Shown here in pieces: positions 37,331 through 50,286 of a stretch of 64,000 nucleotides of DNA. A program made the translations under genes and the position numbers. Source of the DNA: Siphlonurus alternatus (lineage: Eukaryota > Arthropoda > Insecta > Ephemeroptera > Siphlonuridae); assembly GCA_949825025.1 (NCBI GenBank), contig OX463781.1:35543537-35607536 (forward strand), read 5' to 3'. The notes below the pieces were generated by a model. That model worked only from the letters and a program-made list of their open reading frames with translations, did not search any database and was not told the DNA's origin. Position 1 is the first letter of the stretch; each line of letters opens with the position of its first letter.

Positions 37331-39384
37331 ATGCTATAGCCCTTGCCCTGATGCATTTTACGTTTCAGCTAAAATAATAAAATTTTAAACCTGGCAGCCC
37401 CTAATAAAGCAATAAATATATAACTGCAACCTTTAGAAAAGTGTCGCTATCGTAAAAATACTACTTAAAAGATTATCAGTCCATATTTTTCAGTTGCGAT
37501 CCCAAAAAACGGCATTTTTTTTTAAATAAAAATTCCTATTTTACTAGGTACTTTAAAAAACAGTGTAAGACAGACCCTGAACCGAAAAACTTGGCTTTCT
37601 TTCTTGATGGTTATTAAAAAAGTACTTGATTATCTGCAGCAGATAATAAAAGACGCCAAGACCGCAGCAAACTTCCGGAATGATCGAGTTTTCAAGGTGC
37701 GGGCCCGCTAGCTTCGGTTCCCGCCATGGATCTGGGTTCGCGCCTCACGTCAACAACAAATGACGTACGGCCGCGTTTAGACGACAGATGCGACCGTTTT
37801 GCCGCCAAAATGTTAACGAGGAGAAATAATGATTTTTTTTTTCTGCTAAAAATAATAATTCAAAGCTCGACTCAATTGACATAATCGAAGTAGAAGTGTT
37901 AATTACTGAAATCAAATAAAAAAAGTGAATTTTATTTTACTGAAATATTTCGGTGATGGAAGCGAAGAAAAATTATATTTTTTTATTATTATTATTTTTA
38001 ATACACAATAAACCGCTATCGAAGAACTTGTATTACTTGCAATAATAAATTATATTGGATTGCAATGGTTAAAAAACGTCAAATAAAATATTTTTTTAAA
38101 TTTTGTAAAACTATTAAAATAATATGTTAAATTAGTTAAATATTAACATTAAAGAATTCTATATAATTCCATTTTTTTTATAAGTTTTAAAAAAAATATA
38201 TAATTATGATATTTAAAAAATCTTATGCCACAAAATAATTATAAATGTAAAATAATGTTTAGTTGAGAATGATTATCCCGAAGGTATAATGTTCCTGAAA
38301 AAAAACAAAAACATCAATTTTGTTTGACAATAACACAACCACAACTCAAAAAAATAAAAAACTATGAAATCATAAATTGAGAATAGAAAAATAAATAAAT
38401 GTCACTGAATTTCAATCATCAGCATCGAAAAAGAAAAATTATTAAAATTTAAAAATAAGAAAATCCAGGTTAAAAAAAAAATAATTAAAAAAATGATTTT
38501 TTTTTAAATAAAAAGTGAATAATTCTGTAATTTCTTGATAATTTTTTAGTTCGACCTTCAAATATCCTTCCCGCCATGTTTTACTACAAAGAGTCACGCC
38601 ATTTTGCTAAAAAACCAATAAAATAATAATTTATAATCAAAAGAATAAGCTAAACCAAGTCCCTATATTGCTATATGCATTGCCCCGTATGCTCTAGTAT
38701 ATGCCGCCAACCCATTAACGATAGCATGGGAATCGGCATTGAAAATATTTTTCCTTCAAAACCGTTAAAAAATGACGCGATTCATCACATCATGACTAAA
38801 ACTAACCTTTATTTAATCAATTCTAACCTTTTGTCGCTTCAGTTTTAATCGCAATCATTAATTAATTGCTAAAAAGTTCACTTCTCAAATCTCATATACT
38901 ATATACAGTGAAGGCAAGTTGTATAGGGCCATAGGATTGTATGGAGTAGCCCGAACCTAATGGACTCCATATACACGGCCTTGGCTTCGCATAGAAACCA
39001 ATGGGAAAATACGGATAAATCGCTGTTTAGTTTTTGTAACAGACACGGTTTCGCAGATTCTAAAAACTAAAACAAAATTTCATTTTCCATATTATGTATT
39101 TAATTGTCAGCATAGAACAGTTGCGGAATACGTAGTTACAGAGATAAAAAGTATGTCGTTTCTCTGCGCCAGCTCCAATGCTAAGCTTATGGCAGCCATT
39201 TCGTTGGCGGCTTGCAGCATAGGAATAGAATCAACGAAAATTTAGCATTTTAGTTTCATTACACAGAAATATTATTAAGCTGCCTGACTTTCAGATAAAA
39301 AATACTAAAATTCTGTGCGCATTATATTAACGTTTATAGATTCTGACAACATTAGAGAAGGAAAAAATAAAAATTCTCACTTAC
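37331..39384. other. Upstream sequence of Dsp1 without recognised genes
   Basis: AT-rich apart from a GC-richer patch at 37690-37810. No exon or repeat with clear ends was recognised. Confidence 0.35.
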
Positions 39385-39470
39385 CTCAATGTCTTCCCAG
39401 GAGCAAAAGATACGGTGAAACGAATAGCGCGACCCACGCCACTTCTGCGGTGTATAGAAGTAACATAGGG
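39385..39470 (-). other. Possible 5' non-coding exon of Dsp1
   Basis: On the minus strand, GAAGACATTGAG is followed by GTAAGTGAG, a near-consensus donor, so an exon would end at 39385. Upstream on that strand, several CCAAT boxes (near 39490, 39520 and 39570) form a typical TATA-less promoter cluster. Splicing to the acceptor near 36489 would place it as the first exon of Dsp1 across a ~2.9-kb intron. This is inferred from signals alone; the 5' limit is a guess. Confidence 0.35.
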
Positions 39471-40348
39471 AGAATTTAGCACTGCTGATTGGTCAATTTC
39501 AGATCCACCGCAAAAAGTAAACCAATCACCTATCTGCTAGCATTCAACAACGCGTAATCAGTTTTAATGACCAATGAAAGAAAGCTTTGCAATGTATTTT
39601 CAAAACGATGCGCTTGCAAAATTACATAGTTTGAGAAATTTTATATTCATTTTAATAATTTTTTAGATTTTTATATTGTAAAATAAAATTTGTTCATATT
39701 ATATGATGATATATTTATAATTTTATTGAGCGTTTCAAAATATCTTACGCGCGAAGCTCTAAATTAACCAATCAGAGAGAACAGTGTGAAACGAAAATTT
39801 ATCAAAGTGACTCCATCTATGAAGGAAAAATCACATTTTTTGTAATATATTATTATTTTCATACGTTTGATAGGGAGGGGGGGGGGGGAGGGGGAAGATC
39901 AAGCAGACAGGCTGACAGAGCAGGAGCACAGAGATAATACAGAGATAGAACTCTCCCATGTTAACGACTTGTGACGAAAACACTAACGCCATCTCTTAGT
40001 GCGTTGGGAAGACGTCAAGACGAGCTGGTCAGAACAGAAGACGTATTCCACCGCAGCCATGCGCAATCGTGCGCAATTCGATTCTTTTTGTAACACCAGC
40101 CTCCCGCGTGAAATTCAAACATTTTTTCGGTAACTCGCGTTTCTTCCAACGTTAATTAATTCCTTTACTTTTTTTGCGTATCTTCCAGAGATAGCAGATC
40201 GAGTGCATGCATTTTTTATGTACGATAATGATGAAAAGGATGCCATTAATAAAAAAAATAACAATAAGATGATAATTAAATACATGAATACTCAAAATTA
40301 AGTCGATATATATTAAGTTATTTCATATAACAAAAGACTCGGCTACTT

Positions 40349-40616
40349 AGAGACCTCCGTGTCTTATGGCTAGAAATTTTGATGGCCTGAGCGTGGGCCC
40401 GTGGTCCAAGTGTGGCGGCGCTGCTGCATCGCATGGACACGGTTAGGTCACGTACGGCCTGGCTTTCAGCTGCACGCGCAGCTGGTAGCCATATATGCAG
40501 CGAGAGCCGGGCCATGCCGAACCGCGCCCATGCGATGCAGCAGCGCCGCCACACTTGGACCACGCTGAGGCCATCAAAATTTCTAACCATAAGACACGAA
40601 GGGCTCTAAGGTCTCT
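40349..40616. mobile_element. 268-bp GC-rich palindromic element
   Basis: The arms are long complements: AGAGACC, then GTGTCTTATGG, TAGAAATTTTGATGGCCT, CCAAGTGTGGCGGCGCTGCT and GCATCGCATGG, mirrored at 40500-40616. It is GC-rich compared with its flanks. The open frames on both strands are consequences of the palindrome. Confidence 0.8.
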
Positions 40617-40647
40617 AATATAATAATTATTATACAAATACTTTAAA

Positions 40648-41161
40648 TTTATACTCGCTCTGCATGATAATTGACCGAGTAAAATTTATTTATTTATTAT
40701 TTATTATTTATTTATTTATTTTTTATTTATATTGTATTGTTGATTGAGAACTTGTTAAATTATAGTGACAGGACTGACATCACTGACAGGAGTTTTTTTC
40801 AATTAAATTAAAAAAAGTACCATAATATAAAGCTTAATTACTATTTATATATAAAATATAATTTCATAGAGTTAACTCTATGAAATTATATTTTATATGA
40901 ATTCGCTTTAATTTTTATTGATGTTCATTAATTACACGAATACTAATCTTGCGTTTCGAAATACGAGTATAATTATATTATATCTTAGAAATCAAGTATA
41001 ATAGCAAATCAGCCCGACCGTCGAGAAATTAATTATAAAAGGGATAAAATGCAGAATTAAAGGAGCAGGTATAAACATCGTAATATATATATATATATAT
41101 ATAAGCTATAGTTTCAACAGGACCTCGATCTCGATTAATATAGTTTATAATTATATTATTA

Positions 41162-41251
<90 letters not shown>

Positions 41252-41270
41252 CATGCAGAGCGGGTATAAA
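40648..41270. mobile_element. Inverted-repeat element with (AT)n and a 50-bp perfect palindrome
   Basis: TTTATACTCGCTCTGCATG at 40648-40666 faces its complement at 41252-41270 with one mismatch. Inside are a perfect 50-bp palindrome (40849-40898, centre GTT/AAC) and a (TA)n tract of about 90 bp (41160-41249). The class is unknown. Confidence 0.5.
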
Positions 41271-41628
41271 AGTTATAATATATATTGTTAATAATTTATA
41301 ATATCATTAATATCCCTTGAAATAAAATTTCTACAATATAGTATAATTATTGTTAATCACACATAATTTGTATTAATTTATGATTTTTATTATACTTTAT
41401 TAAACCACTAGGTCTCTTTTACGAAGTACTTAAATGGGTGAGTGGGTGACCGTTTACAAGTATAAAAAATACGCTGCGCCCTCCCTGGGGTAAATTTGTC
41501 TCGCTTTCCACACAGTGCAGTGATGCGCACTTGTGTGTGGTTCCCCAGGCTTTGGACATATTGCTTTTGGCCATTGGGTAAAAGTAGAGGAGTCCGTTCT
41601 GACTGAAGTTCTCCACGGATCCCTCAAT
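41271..41628. other. Flanking sequence, unidentified
   Basis: AT-rich, then a more complex segment (41410-41628) with a 65-codon minus-strand frame that I do not recognise and would not call a gene. Confidence 0.3.
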
Positions 41629-44009
41629 GAGGGTGACCAGGACGTACCGTTTTAACCGGTATAGTACCGTTTTAAAGTACCATGTCTCGGTGTCCCCAAA
41701 TTTAAAAGACTCTCGGGACGCCTATATTATATGTACCGCTTTCGGACAAAATTTAAAAAAGGGAAATTTTTTAAAAATTTTATCATTAAAAAAATAAAAA
41801 ATTCATAGGAATGTGGTTGTGAATATTTATGAAAATGTACGGACGCAAATGATTTTGCAACTCCATGCCCCTTTTTCTCGATCGCATTCGCAAAGCAGCA
41901 TATTGCTTCCAAAATTGTGGAATAGATATATTTTGTATATACGCGCAAGTATGCATATACTACGTGAAATGAAGTCACTACTTTTCGATTAAATTTTGAA
42001 TAAAAAATATGTCAAAAACTTTACACAAAAATATCATCTATTGATATTGATGATATTCACTTGATGGAAATTTCCAATAAAATATAAAATTGAAAAAATC
42101 AATCTTATGCATCGTGTCGTGGCTTAGACAAAAATTTCCATGTCTTTTTTTTTTTTTTTTTTCACAATAATCGTGCATGGATATTACGTAAATAAATGGA
42201 AAAAAATATGAGGGAAAAACGCCACAAATATTATTCTTACAATCAAGTAATTTTAGCTGTTATTTAGTCCAATTTGAATGCTATAAATTAATTCAATTTA
42301 ACTTCTACATCAGCTATTTCACTCTAGCAAGAGTTCACACTATTTGCAAAATGAACAGTTCGATTAAAAGTAATTCAAATTAATTTCTTGCTTTATACTC
42401 AATTTTTTTTTTGTATAATTTATCTCGTGACATTATATTAAGTTTTATTTATTTATAAACAAAAATATAATGCATTTTATTTAAGTAACATGTACATTTA
42501 GAATTATTGTGAATGGGAATGGAAAATTTGATATATAACGAAATTAAAAAAAAAAAAAAAATAAGAACAATTTAAGATATTTAAATATATTTTTTTTATT
42601 GGAAAAGTATCCTTCGAAGTTATGCTTTTTGAGTATAAATTTCTTTTATTGCTTTTGTTTCTTTTTATTTTACATGCAACTTTACAACATAATAGGATCG
42701 TGGCCAGTGATGTATAGTCCTCGCATATTCGCGAATATTGAAATTTGACTTTCCCGCCACAAAAATAGCAATTTTAGACTGGTTAAGGGTAAGATAACGC
42801 CACCAATGTTAAAAAAAATCCCTCTCACAAAAATTCTGAAAAAATTTAAAATGTTCTCCTCTATACCCCCTATCAGTACCTAAAATATCAGGTATACAAA
42901 TACGATCTAGTTTTTGAGTTATAAATTTTTAAAGTTGACTAATTTAACATGGAGAAATGAAACTCCCATGTTAAATTGGTCAACTTTAAAAATTCATAAC
43001 TCAAAAACTAGATCGTATTTGTATACCTGATATTTTAGCTACTGATAGGGGGTGTAGAGGAGAACATTTTAAATTTTTTTTCAGAATTTTTGTGAGAGGG
43101 ATTTTTTTTAACATTGGTGGCGTTACCTTACCCTTAAAGCTACAGTAAATGCTACAGAGAGAGTCTTTTCTTATTTTTCTTGGTATAATCCCTTGCTTAA
43201 TTAGTGTTTGGATTAAATTAGAATTAATTAATCATGGAATTAAAGCAATCGGCCTTTCAGGCTGCCGAGATGCTCACGTGATTTTAATTGCGCGCGGCCG
43301 CCATCTTGAAAGTATCTTTCGCGCATATTCGCGGACCAATCTTCGCGCGAATTTCACATCACTGATCGTGGCCAGGCCAAGAAAAAAGGTTAATTTTAGG
43401 AAATCAACTCCCTGGCACAGTTTTCTTGCATGGTGACTATAATAAATATATTTTTTTCTAATTCTATGAATAATTTATATATAAAAAATGCAATTATATT
43501 TATATTATTTTAAGTAGATGAGTGCATGAGCGATTGCATTACTTATTATTTTATTTCCTTAAAATATTTTAGCCTGCCCCCCTGCTTTATTGAGAAATGA
43601 AAACCAAAAAATTTCATCTCAAATATATATAGCTTCATCGCAAAAAAATCCCTAAGTTTGTTTTCCTGAGCCCTTAAACATGCAGCCTTATGGAACAGAA
43701 AATAACAGCTTTTTACTCAAACTTCGTCTGAACTATGGTACCAATTAAAAAGTATACTTACGTATAAAATCTGCTATGACGAAAATTCTTTAATGGATTT
43801 TCAACTAAAATAAATATTTTCGGAAAAAACGGCTTCATAAAAAAAAAAAAAAAAATCATATTATATGAAAATCTAGTAAGAAAAAAAAATTAAAAAAGGG
43901 GGCGTGGCACCCAAAAAAATCGCACCTCCGGCGGGGGTTTTGGACCTTCAGGCCTCTATTTTGGGGGCATGTACCGTTTTGGACATCGAGATATCTGGTG
44001 GTCACCCTC
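41629..44009. mobile_element. 2.4-kb element with GAGGGTGACCA terminal repeats, carrying a T1 MITE
   Basis: The left end GAGGGTGACCAGGACGTACC (41629) and the right end, the complement of GAGGGTGACCACCAGATATC (44009), form short inverted repeats; TACCGTTTT blocks lie just inside both. No clear target duplication was seen. The right part (43570-43990) includes GCCTGCCC..ATTGAGAAATG and a GGCGTGGCACCC/CCGGCGGGGG GC-rich patch. The 43570-43880 part recurs at 62640-62735 plus 63629-64000. No transposase frame is intact. A T1 MITE (42783-43137) is nested inside. Confidence 0.5.
42783..43137. mobile_element. 355-bp palindromic TTAA MITE, family T1 (young copy)
   Basis: Flanked by TTAA on both sides. 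It is nearly identical to the copies at 21659 and 57687, including shared asymmetries between the two arms (AGTACC in the left arm where the right arm implies AGTAGC). Confidence 0.9.
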
Positions 44010-44439
44010 GCTATATACCTCGTCAGTAACACCTCAGCGAATATATGCTTATAGCTGCATGGGACGCGTAACAGGCCGTGGCCATCATGGCACCATCCGT
44101 TCCCTATAACCCATTACCCCGCCGCGAGCTATAAGCTCTTAGGGGTGTATCCTTTTGTAAAAAAAAAAAAAAGGATTACTTGATTATATATTATTATATC
44201 GACTTTGTTTTGATTGTTATATAATCAATTTCAGACATTTTTTCATCGCACCTTAGTTCTTATTATTTTTGTTAATGATGGCATACATTTAATCATTATC
44301 TTAAGTTTTGTATTATTAATTAACTTTCAAAAATTAATTCTCTACAGTCTAGACATTGCATGATTGCATATACACTCGCTGCTGTCTCGATCTCTGGAAG
44401 AAAAACGAAGAAACGCGATTTATCAAAAATATGTTTAAA

Positions 44440-44640
44440 ACTCACGCGCGGTTCACGTGGGAAAGAAAATCGCGCATGCGCAAAAGCTTCTGTCGCGGTG
44501 GAGCGGTGGATTGGCTATTGTTCTGTCCTGACTCTAACTACCAAGTTAAAGTGAATCACGTGGGAACCAATAGGAACTTCGGAAGGGTAAGAACGACTCC
44601 TCCCTATCCACTGCTACGTGCCTGGCAGGAGCAGGAGAAA
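44440..44640 (+). promoter_or_regulatory. Promoter-like block upstream of the foldback insertion
   Basis: A short GC-richer block holds two CACGTGGG E-boxes (about 44454 and 44562), an NRF-1-like CGCGCATGCGCA (about 44470), ATTGG/CCAAT boxes (about 44507 and 44567) and an ETS-like TTCGGAAG. This is a typical TATA-less housekeeping promoter composition. It ends at the 9-bp target site of the foldback element. The sequence on the other side of the element (51366 onwards) looks like a 5' exon of Sap30, so this is probably the Sap30 promoter, now separated from its gene. Confidence 0.5.
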
Positions 44641-45126
44641 GGACGTTGCTAGGGACAAGGGAGCCTTGTCCCGAATCGGGACAAGGCAGTGTTCAGCGCA
44701 TGCGCACTACGCTACTCTAACTGGCGGCATATTATGCAGTTTTATGCTGCCTTGTCCCGAAGAAAAAGACTCGGGACACGGCACTTTCATATACAAGCGC
44801 CATATATCATATATATATGTAATGTTAATTATATGCTACAGCAGCGCAACATGTTAACTGCCGGCGCATGGAACAATCGACCGAATTAAGTTAAGATCAT
44901 ATATATATATACTGGAATTAAAATATAAAACTTCAATAAACACTTCAAAGTATATAATCAATAATGATATTATAAAAATTATTATTTTATTATAATGACG
45001 AGTTATATATATATATATATATTAATTTTATATACATAAAATATATATAACAAATTAATTTAATATATTTAATGATGAATTCATCGTGAAATTTTCGACC
45101 GCATATATATTTATATTATATTATAT

Positions 45127-45201
<75 letters not shown>

Positions 45202-45206
45202 TATAT

Positions 45207-45254
<48 letters not shown>

Positions 45255-45654
45255 TATAAATTGAAGATTTTTTATAATATATAATTAATTATATATCTAA
45301 CATAATATAATATATATACCAATTAATTATTTTTATTTTATTTATTCACATTAAATATTGTCGCGTCTACACGACGTGGTATAGAGCGTATAGTATATTA
45401 TATATACGTCCTGAGTTGAGCGCTGTGGACCCGCATGAACTCGTTGCAATGTTGGCCAGCCCAACTCAGGACGTATAATATATTATATATATACGCTCGA
45501 ATCTACCCTAGACGCGATCCATAATATTAAATTAATTCATATTGTTGACATATATCATATAGTAACTGCATGCATGCCTTCATGCAGTATAATATCTTGT
45601 CTCGATTGCAGACAGCATCAGCCTTAAATTATAAAGCTATTTCAACGTTAAATC

Positions 45655-45699
<45 letters not shown>

Positions 45700-45705
<6 letters not shown>

Positions 45706-48700
45706 TATTAGGACTTCCCGTGTCCCGAGTCATATGGATTCGAGACACGGCAGTTTTTTTAATGGTAAATTTACACATTTATAATAAGTTTATTTTGACT
45801 GCCTTGTCTCGATTGCAGACACGGCAATCTAAAATAAAGCTTTTTTAACGTTAAATCGTATATGTTATAGGACTCCCGTGTCCCGAGTGGAGACACGGCA
45901 GTTTAATTTTTTATATGGTAAATTTACATTTAATAAGTTCTATTTTGACTCCCTTGTCTTGATTGCAGACACGGCAGTCTAAAATAAAGCTTTTTTAACG
46001 TTAAATCGTATATGTTATAGGACTCCCGTGTCCCGAGTGGAGACACGGCAGTTTTTTTATATGGTATTATAAATTTATATTTAATAAGTTCTATTTTGAC
46101 TGCCTTGTCTCGATTGCAGACACGGCAGTCTAAAATAAAGCTTTTTTAACGTTAAATCGTGTATGTTATAGGACTCCCGTGTCCCGAGTGGAGACACGGC
46201 AGTTTTTTTATATGGTAATTTTACATTTAATAAGTTCTATTTTGACTGCCTTGTCTCGATTGCAGACACGGCAGTCTAAAATAAAGCTTAAATTTTTTAA
46301 CGTTAAATCGTATATGTTATAGGACTCCCGTGTCCCGAGTGGAGACACGGCAGTTTTTTATATGGTGATTTTAGATTTAATAAATTCTATTTTGACTCCC
46401 TTGTCTTGATTGCAGACACGGCAGTCTAAAATAAAGCTTTTTTAACGTTAAATCGTATATGTTATAGGACTCCCGTGTCCCGAGTGGAGACACGGCAGTT
46501 TTTTTATATGGTAAATTTAAATTTAATAAGTTCTATTTTGACTCCCTTGTCTTGATTGCAGACACGGCAGTCTAAAATAAAGCTTTTTTAACGTTAAATC
46601 GTATATGTTATAGGACTCCCGTGTCCCGAGTGGAGACACGGCAGTTTTTTTATATGGTATTATAAATTTATATTTAATAAGTTCTATTTTGACTGCCTTG
46701 TCTCGATTGCAGACACGGCAGTCTAAAATAAAGCTTTTTTAACGTTAAATCGTGTATGTTATAGGACTCCCGTGTCCCGAGTGGAGACACGGCAGTTTTT
46801 TTATATGGTAATTTTACATTTAATAAGTTCTATTTTGACTGCCTTGTCTCGATTGCAGACACGGCAGTCTAAAATAAAGCTTTTTTAACGTTAAATCGTA
46901 TATGTTATAGGACTCCCGTGTCCCGAGTGGAGACACGGCAGTTTTTTATATGGTGATTTTAGATTTAATAAATTCTATTTTGACTCCCTTGTCTTGATTG
47001 CAGACACGGCAGTCTAAAATAAAGCTTTTTTAACGTTAAATCGTGTATGTTATAGGACTCCCGTGTCCCGAGTGGAGACACGGCAGTTTTTTTATATGCT
47101 GATTTTAGATTTAATAAGTTCTATTTTGACTGCCTTGTCTCGATTGCAGACACGGCAGTCTATAATAAAGCTTTTTTAACGTTAAATCGTATATGTTATA
47201 GGACTCCCGTGTCCCGAGTGGAGACACGGCAGTTTTTTTATATGGTAAATTTAAATTTAATAAGTTCTATTTTGACTGCCTTGTCTCGATTGCAGACACG
47301 GCAGTCTAAAATAAAGCTTTTTTAACGTTAAATCGTATATGTTATAGGACTCCCGTGTCCCGAGTGGAGACACGGCAGTTTTTTATATGGTGATTTTAGA
47401 TTTAATAAATTCTATTTTGACTCCCTTGTCTTGATTGCAGACACGGCAGTCTAAAATAAAGCTTTTTTAACGTTAAATCGTATATGTTATAGGACTCCCG
47501 TGTCCCGAGTGGAGACACGGCAGTTTTTTTATATGGTAATTTACATTTAATAAATTCTATTTTGACTCCCGCCTTGTCTTAATTGATTGCAGACACGGCT
47601 GTCTAAAAAAAAGCTTTTTTTAACGTTAAATCGTATATGTTATAGGACTCCCGTGTCCCGAGTGGAGACACGGCAGTTTTTTTATATGCTGATTTTAGAT
47701 TTAATAAATTCTATTTTGACTCCCTTGTCTCGATTGCAGACACGGCAGTCTAAAATAAAGCTTTTTTAACGTTAAATCGTATATGTTATAGGACTCCCGT
47801 GTCCCGAGTGGAGACACGGCAGTTTTTTTATATGGTAAATTTAAATTTAATAAGTTCTATTTTGACTGCCTTGTCTCGATTGCAGACACGGCAGTCTAAA
47901 ATAAAGCTTTTTTAACGTTAAATCGTATATATGTTATAGGACTCCCGTGTCCCGAGTGGAGACACGGCAGTTTTTTTATATGGTAAATTTATATTTAATA
48001 AGTTCTATTTTGACTGCCTTGTCTCGATTGCAGACACGGCAGTCTAAAATAAAGCTTTTTTAACGTTAAATCGTGTATATATGTTATAGGACTCCCGTGT
48101 CCCGAGTGCAGACACGGCAGTTTTTTTTATATGGTAAATTTATATTTAATAAGTTCTATTTTGACTGCCTTGTCTCGATTGCAGACACGGCAGTCTAAAA
48201 TAAAGCTTTTTTAACGTTAAATCGTGTATGTTATAGGACTCCCGTGTCCCGAGTGCAGACACGGCAGTTTTTTTTATATGGTAAATTTATATTTAATAAG
48301 TTCTATTTTGACTGCCTTGTCTCGATTGCAGACACGGCAGTCTAAAATAAAGCTTTTTTAACGTTAAATCGTGTATGTTATAGGACTCCCGTGTCCCGAG
48401 TGGAGACACGGCAGTTTTTTTATATGGTAATTTTACATTTAATAAGTTCTATTTTGACTGCCTTGTCTCGATTGCAGACACGGCAGTCTAAAATAAAGCT
48501 TTTTTAACGTTAAATCGTATATGTTATAGGACTCCCGTGTCCCGAGTGGAGACACGGCAGTTTTTTTTATATGCTAAATTTAAATTTAATAAGTTCTATT
48601 TTGACTGCCTTGTCTCGATTGCAGACACGGCAGTCTAAAATAAAGCTTTTTTAACGTTAAATCGTATATGTTATAGGACTCCCGTGTCCCGAGTGGAGAC

Positions 48701-48764
48701 ACGGCAGTTTTTTATATGGTGATTTTAGATTTAATAAATTCTATTTTGACTCCCTTGTCTCGAT
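45700..48764 (+). repeat. Foldback left-arm tandem array, ~21 copies of a ~147-bp unit
   Basis: Each unit contains two imperfect hairpins: TGCCTTGTCTCGATTGCAGA continuing to CACGGCA, and CCCGTGTCCCGAGTGGAGAC continuing to ACGGCAG. They are joined by a TAAAATAAAGC.TTTTTTAACGTTAAATCGT.TATGTTATAGGACT spacer and an AT-rich spacer of variable length. The outermost copy (45719) is a variant with a longer loop, CCGAGTCATATGGATTCGAG. Short open frames in the array are artefacts. Confidence 0.92.
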
Positions 48765-50200
48765 TGCAGACAAGGCAGTCAAAATAGAACTTATTAAATA
48801 TAAATTTAGCATATAAAAAAAACTGCCGTGTCTCCACTCGGGACACGGGAGTCCTATAACATATACGATTTAACGTTAAAAAAGCTTTATTTTAGACTGC
48901 CGTGTCTGCAATCGAGACAAGGCATCAGTCAAAATAGAACTTATTAAATATAAATTTACCATATAAAAAAAACTGCCGTGTCTCCACTCGGGACACGGGA
49001 GTCCTATAACATACACGATTTAACGTTAAAAAAGCTTTATTTTAGACTGCCGTGTCTGCAATCGAGACAAGGCATCAGTCAAAATAGAACTTATTAAATA
49101 TAAATTTACCATATAAAAAAAACTGCCGTGTCTCCACTCGGGACACGGGAGTCCTATAACATATACGATTTAACGTTAAAAAAGCTTTATTCTAGACTGC
49201 CGTGTCTGCAATCGAGACAAGGGAGTCAAAATAGAATTTATTAAATCTAAAATCACCATATAAAAAAACTGCCGTGTCTCCACTCGGGACACGGGAGGCC
49301 TATAACATATATACGATTTATATAACGTTAAAAAAGCTTTATTTTAGACTGCCGTGTCTGCAATCGAGACAAGGCAGTCAAAATAGAACTCATTAAATTT
49401 AAATTTATCATATAAAAAAACTGCCGTGTCTCCACTCGGGACACGGGAGTCCTATAACATATACGATTTAACGTTAAAAAAGCTTTATTTTAGACTGCCG
49501 TGTCTGCAATCGAGACAAGGGAGTCAAAATTGAATTTATTAAATCTAAAATCAGCATATAAAAAAACTGCCGTGTCTCCACTCGGGACACGGGAGTCCTA
49601 TAACATATACGATTTAACGTTAAAAAAGCTTTATTTTAGACTGCCGTGTCTGCAATCGAGACAAGGCAGTCAAAATAGAACTTATTAAATGTAAAATTAC
49701 CATATAAAAAAACTGCCGTGTCTCCACTCGGGACACGGGAGTCCTATAACATACACGATTTAACGTTAAAAAAGCTTTATTTTAGACTGCCGTGTCTGCA
49801 ATCGAGACAAGGCAGTCAAAATAGAACTTATTAAATATAAATTTATAATACCATATAAAAAAACTGCCGTGTCTCCACTCGGGACACGGGAGTCCTATAA
49901 CATATACGATTTAACGTTAAAAAAGCTTTATTTTAGACTGCCGTGTCTGCAATCAAGACAAGGGAGTCAAAATAGAACTTATTAAATGTAAATTTACCAT
50001 ATAAAAAATTAAACTGCCGTGTCTCCACTCGGGACACGGGAGTCCTATAACATATACGATTTAACGTTAAAAAAGCTTTATTTTAGATTGCCGTGTCTGC
50101 AATCGAGACAAGGCAGTCAAAATAAACTTATTATAAATGTGTAAATTTACCATTAAAAAAACTGCCGTGTCTCGAATCCATATGACTCGGGACACGGGAA
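48765..50200 (-). repeat. Foldback right-arm tandem array, ~10 copies
   Basis: The same unit as in the left arm but inverted, with about ten copies, ending with the same variant copy (CTCGAATCCATATGACTCGG) at 50170. The arm is about 1.5 kb shorter than the left because of the lower copy number. Confidence 0.92.
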
Positions 50201-50209
50201 GTCCTAATA

Positions 50210-50286
<77 letters not shown>

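Noticed and set aside
45570..49688. Open frames of 60-92 codons within the tandem array
   Set aside because: They arise from the repeat unit and (AT)n tracts and are interrupted differently in neighbouring units.
45700..50200. CRISPR-like array of regularly spaced repeats
   Set aside because: The repeat unit is ~147 bp, spacers are not unique, the array is mirrored around a centre, and the context is animal DNA with a 9-bp target duplication.
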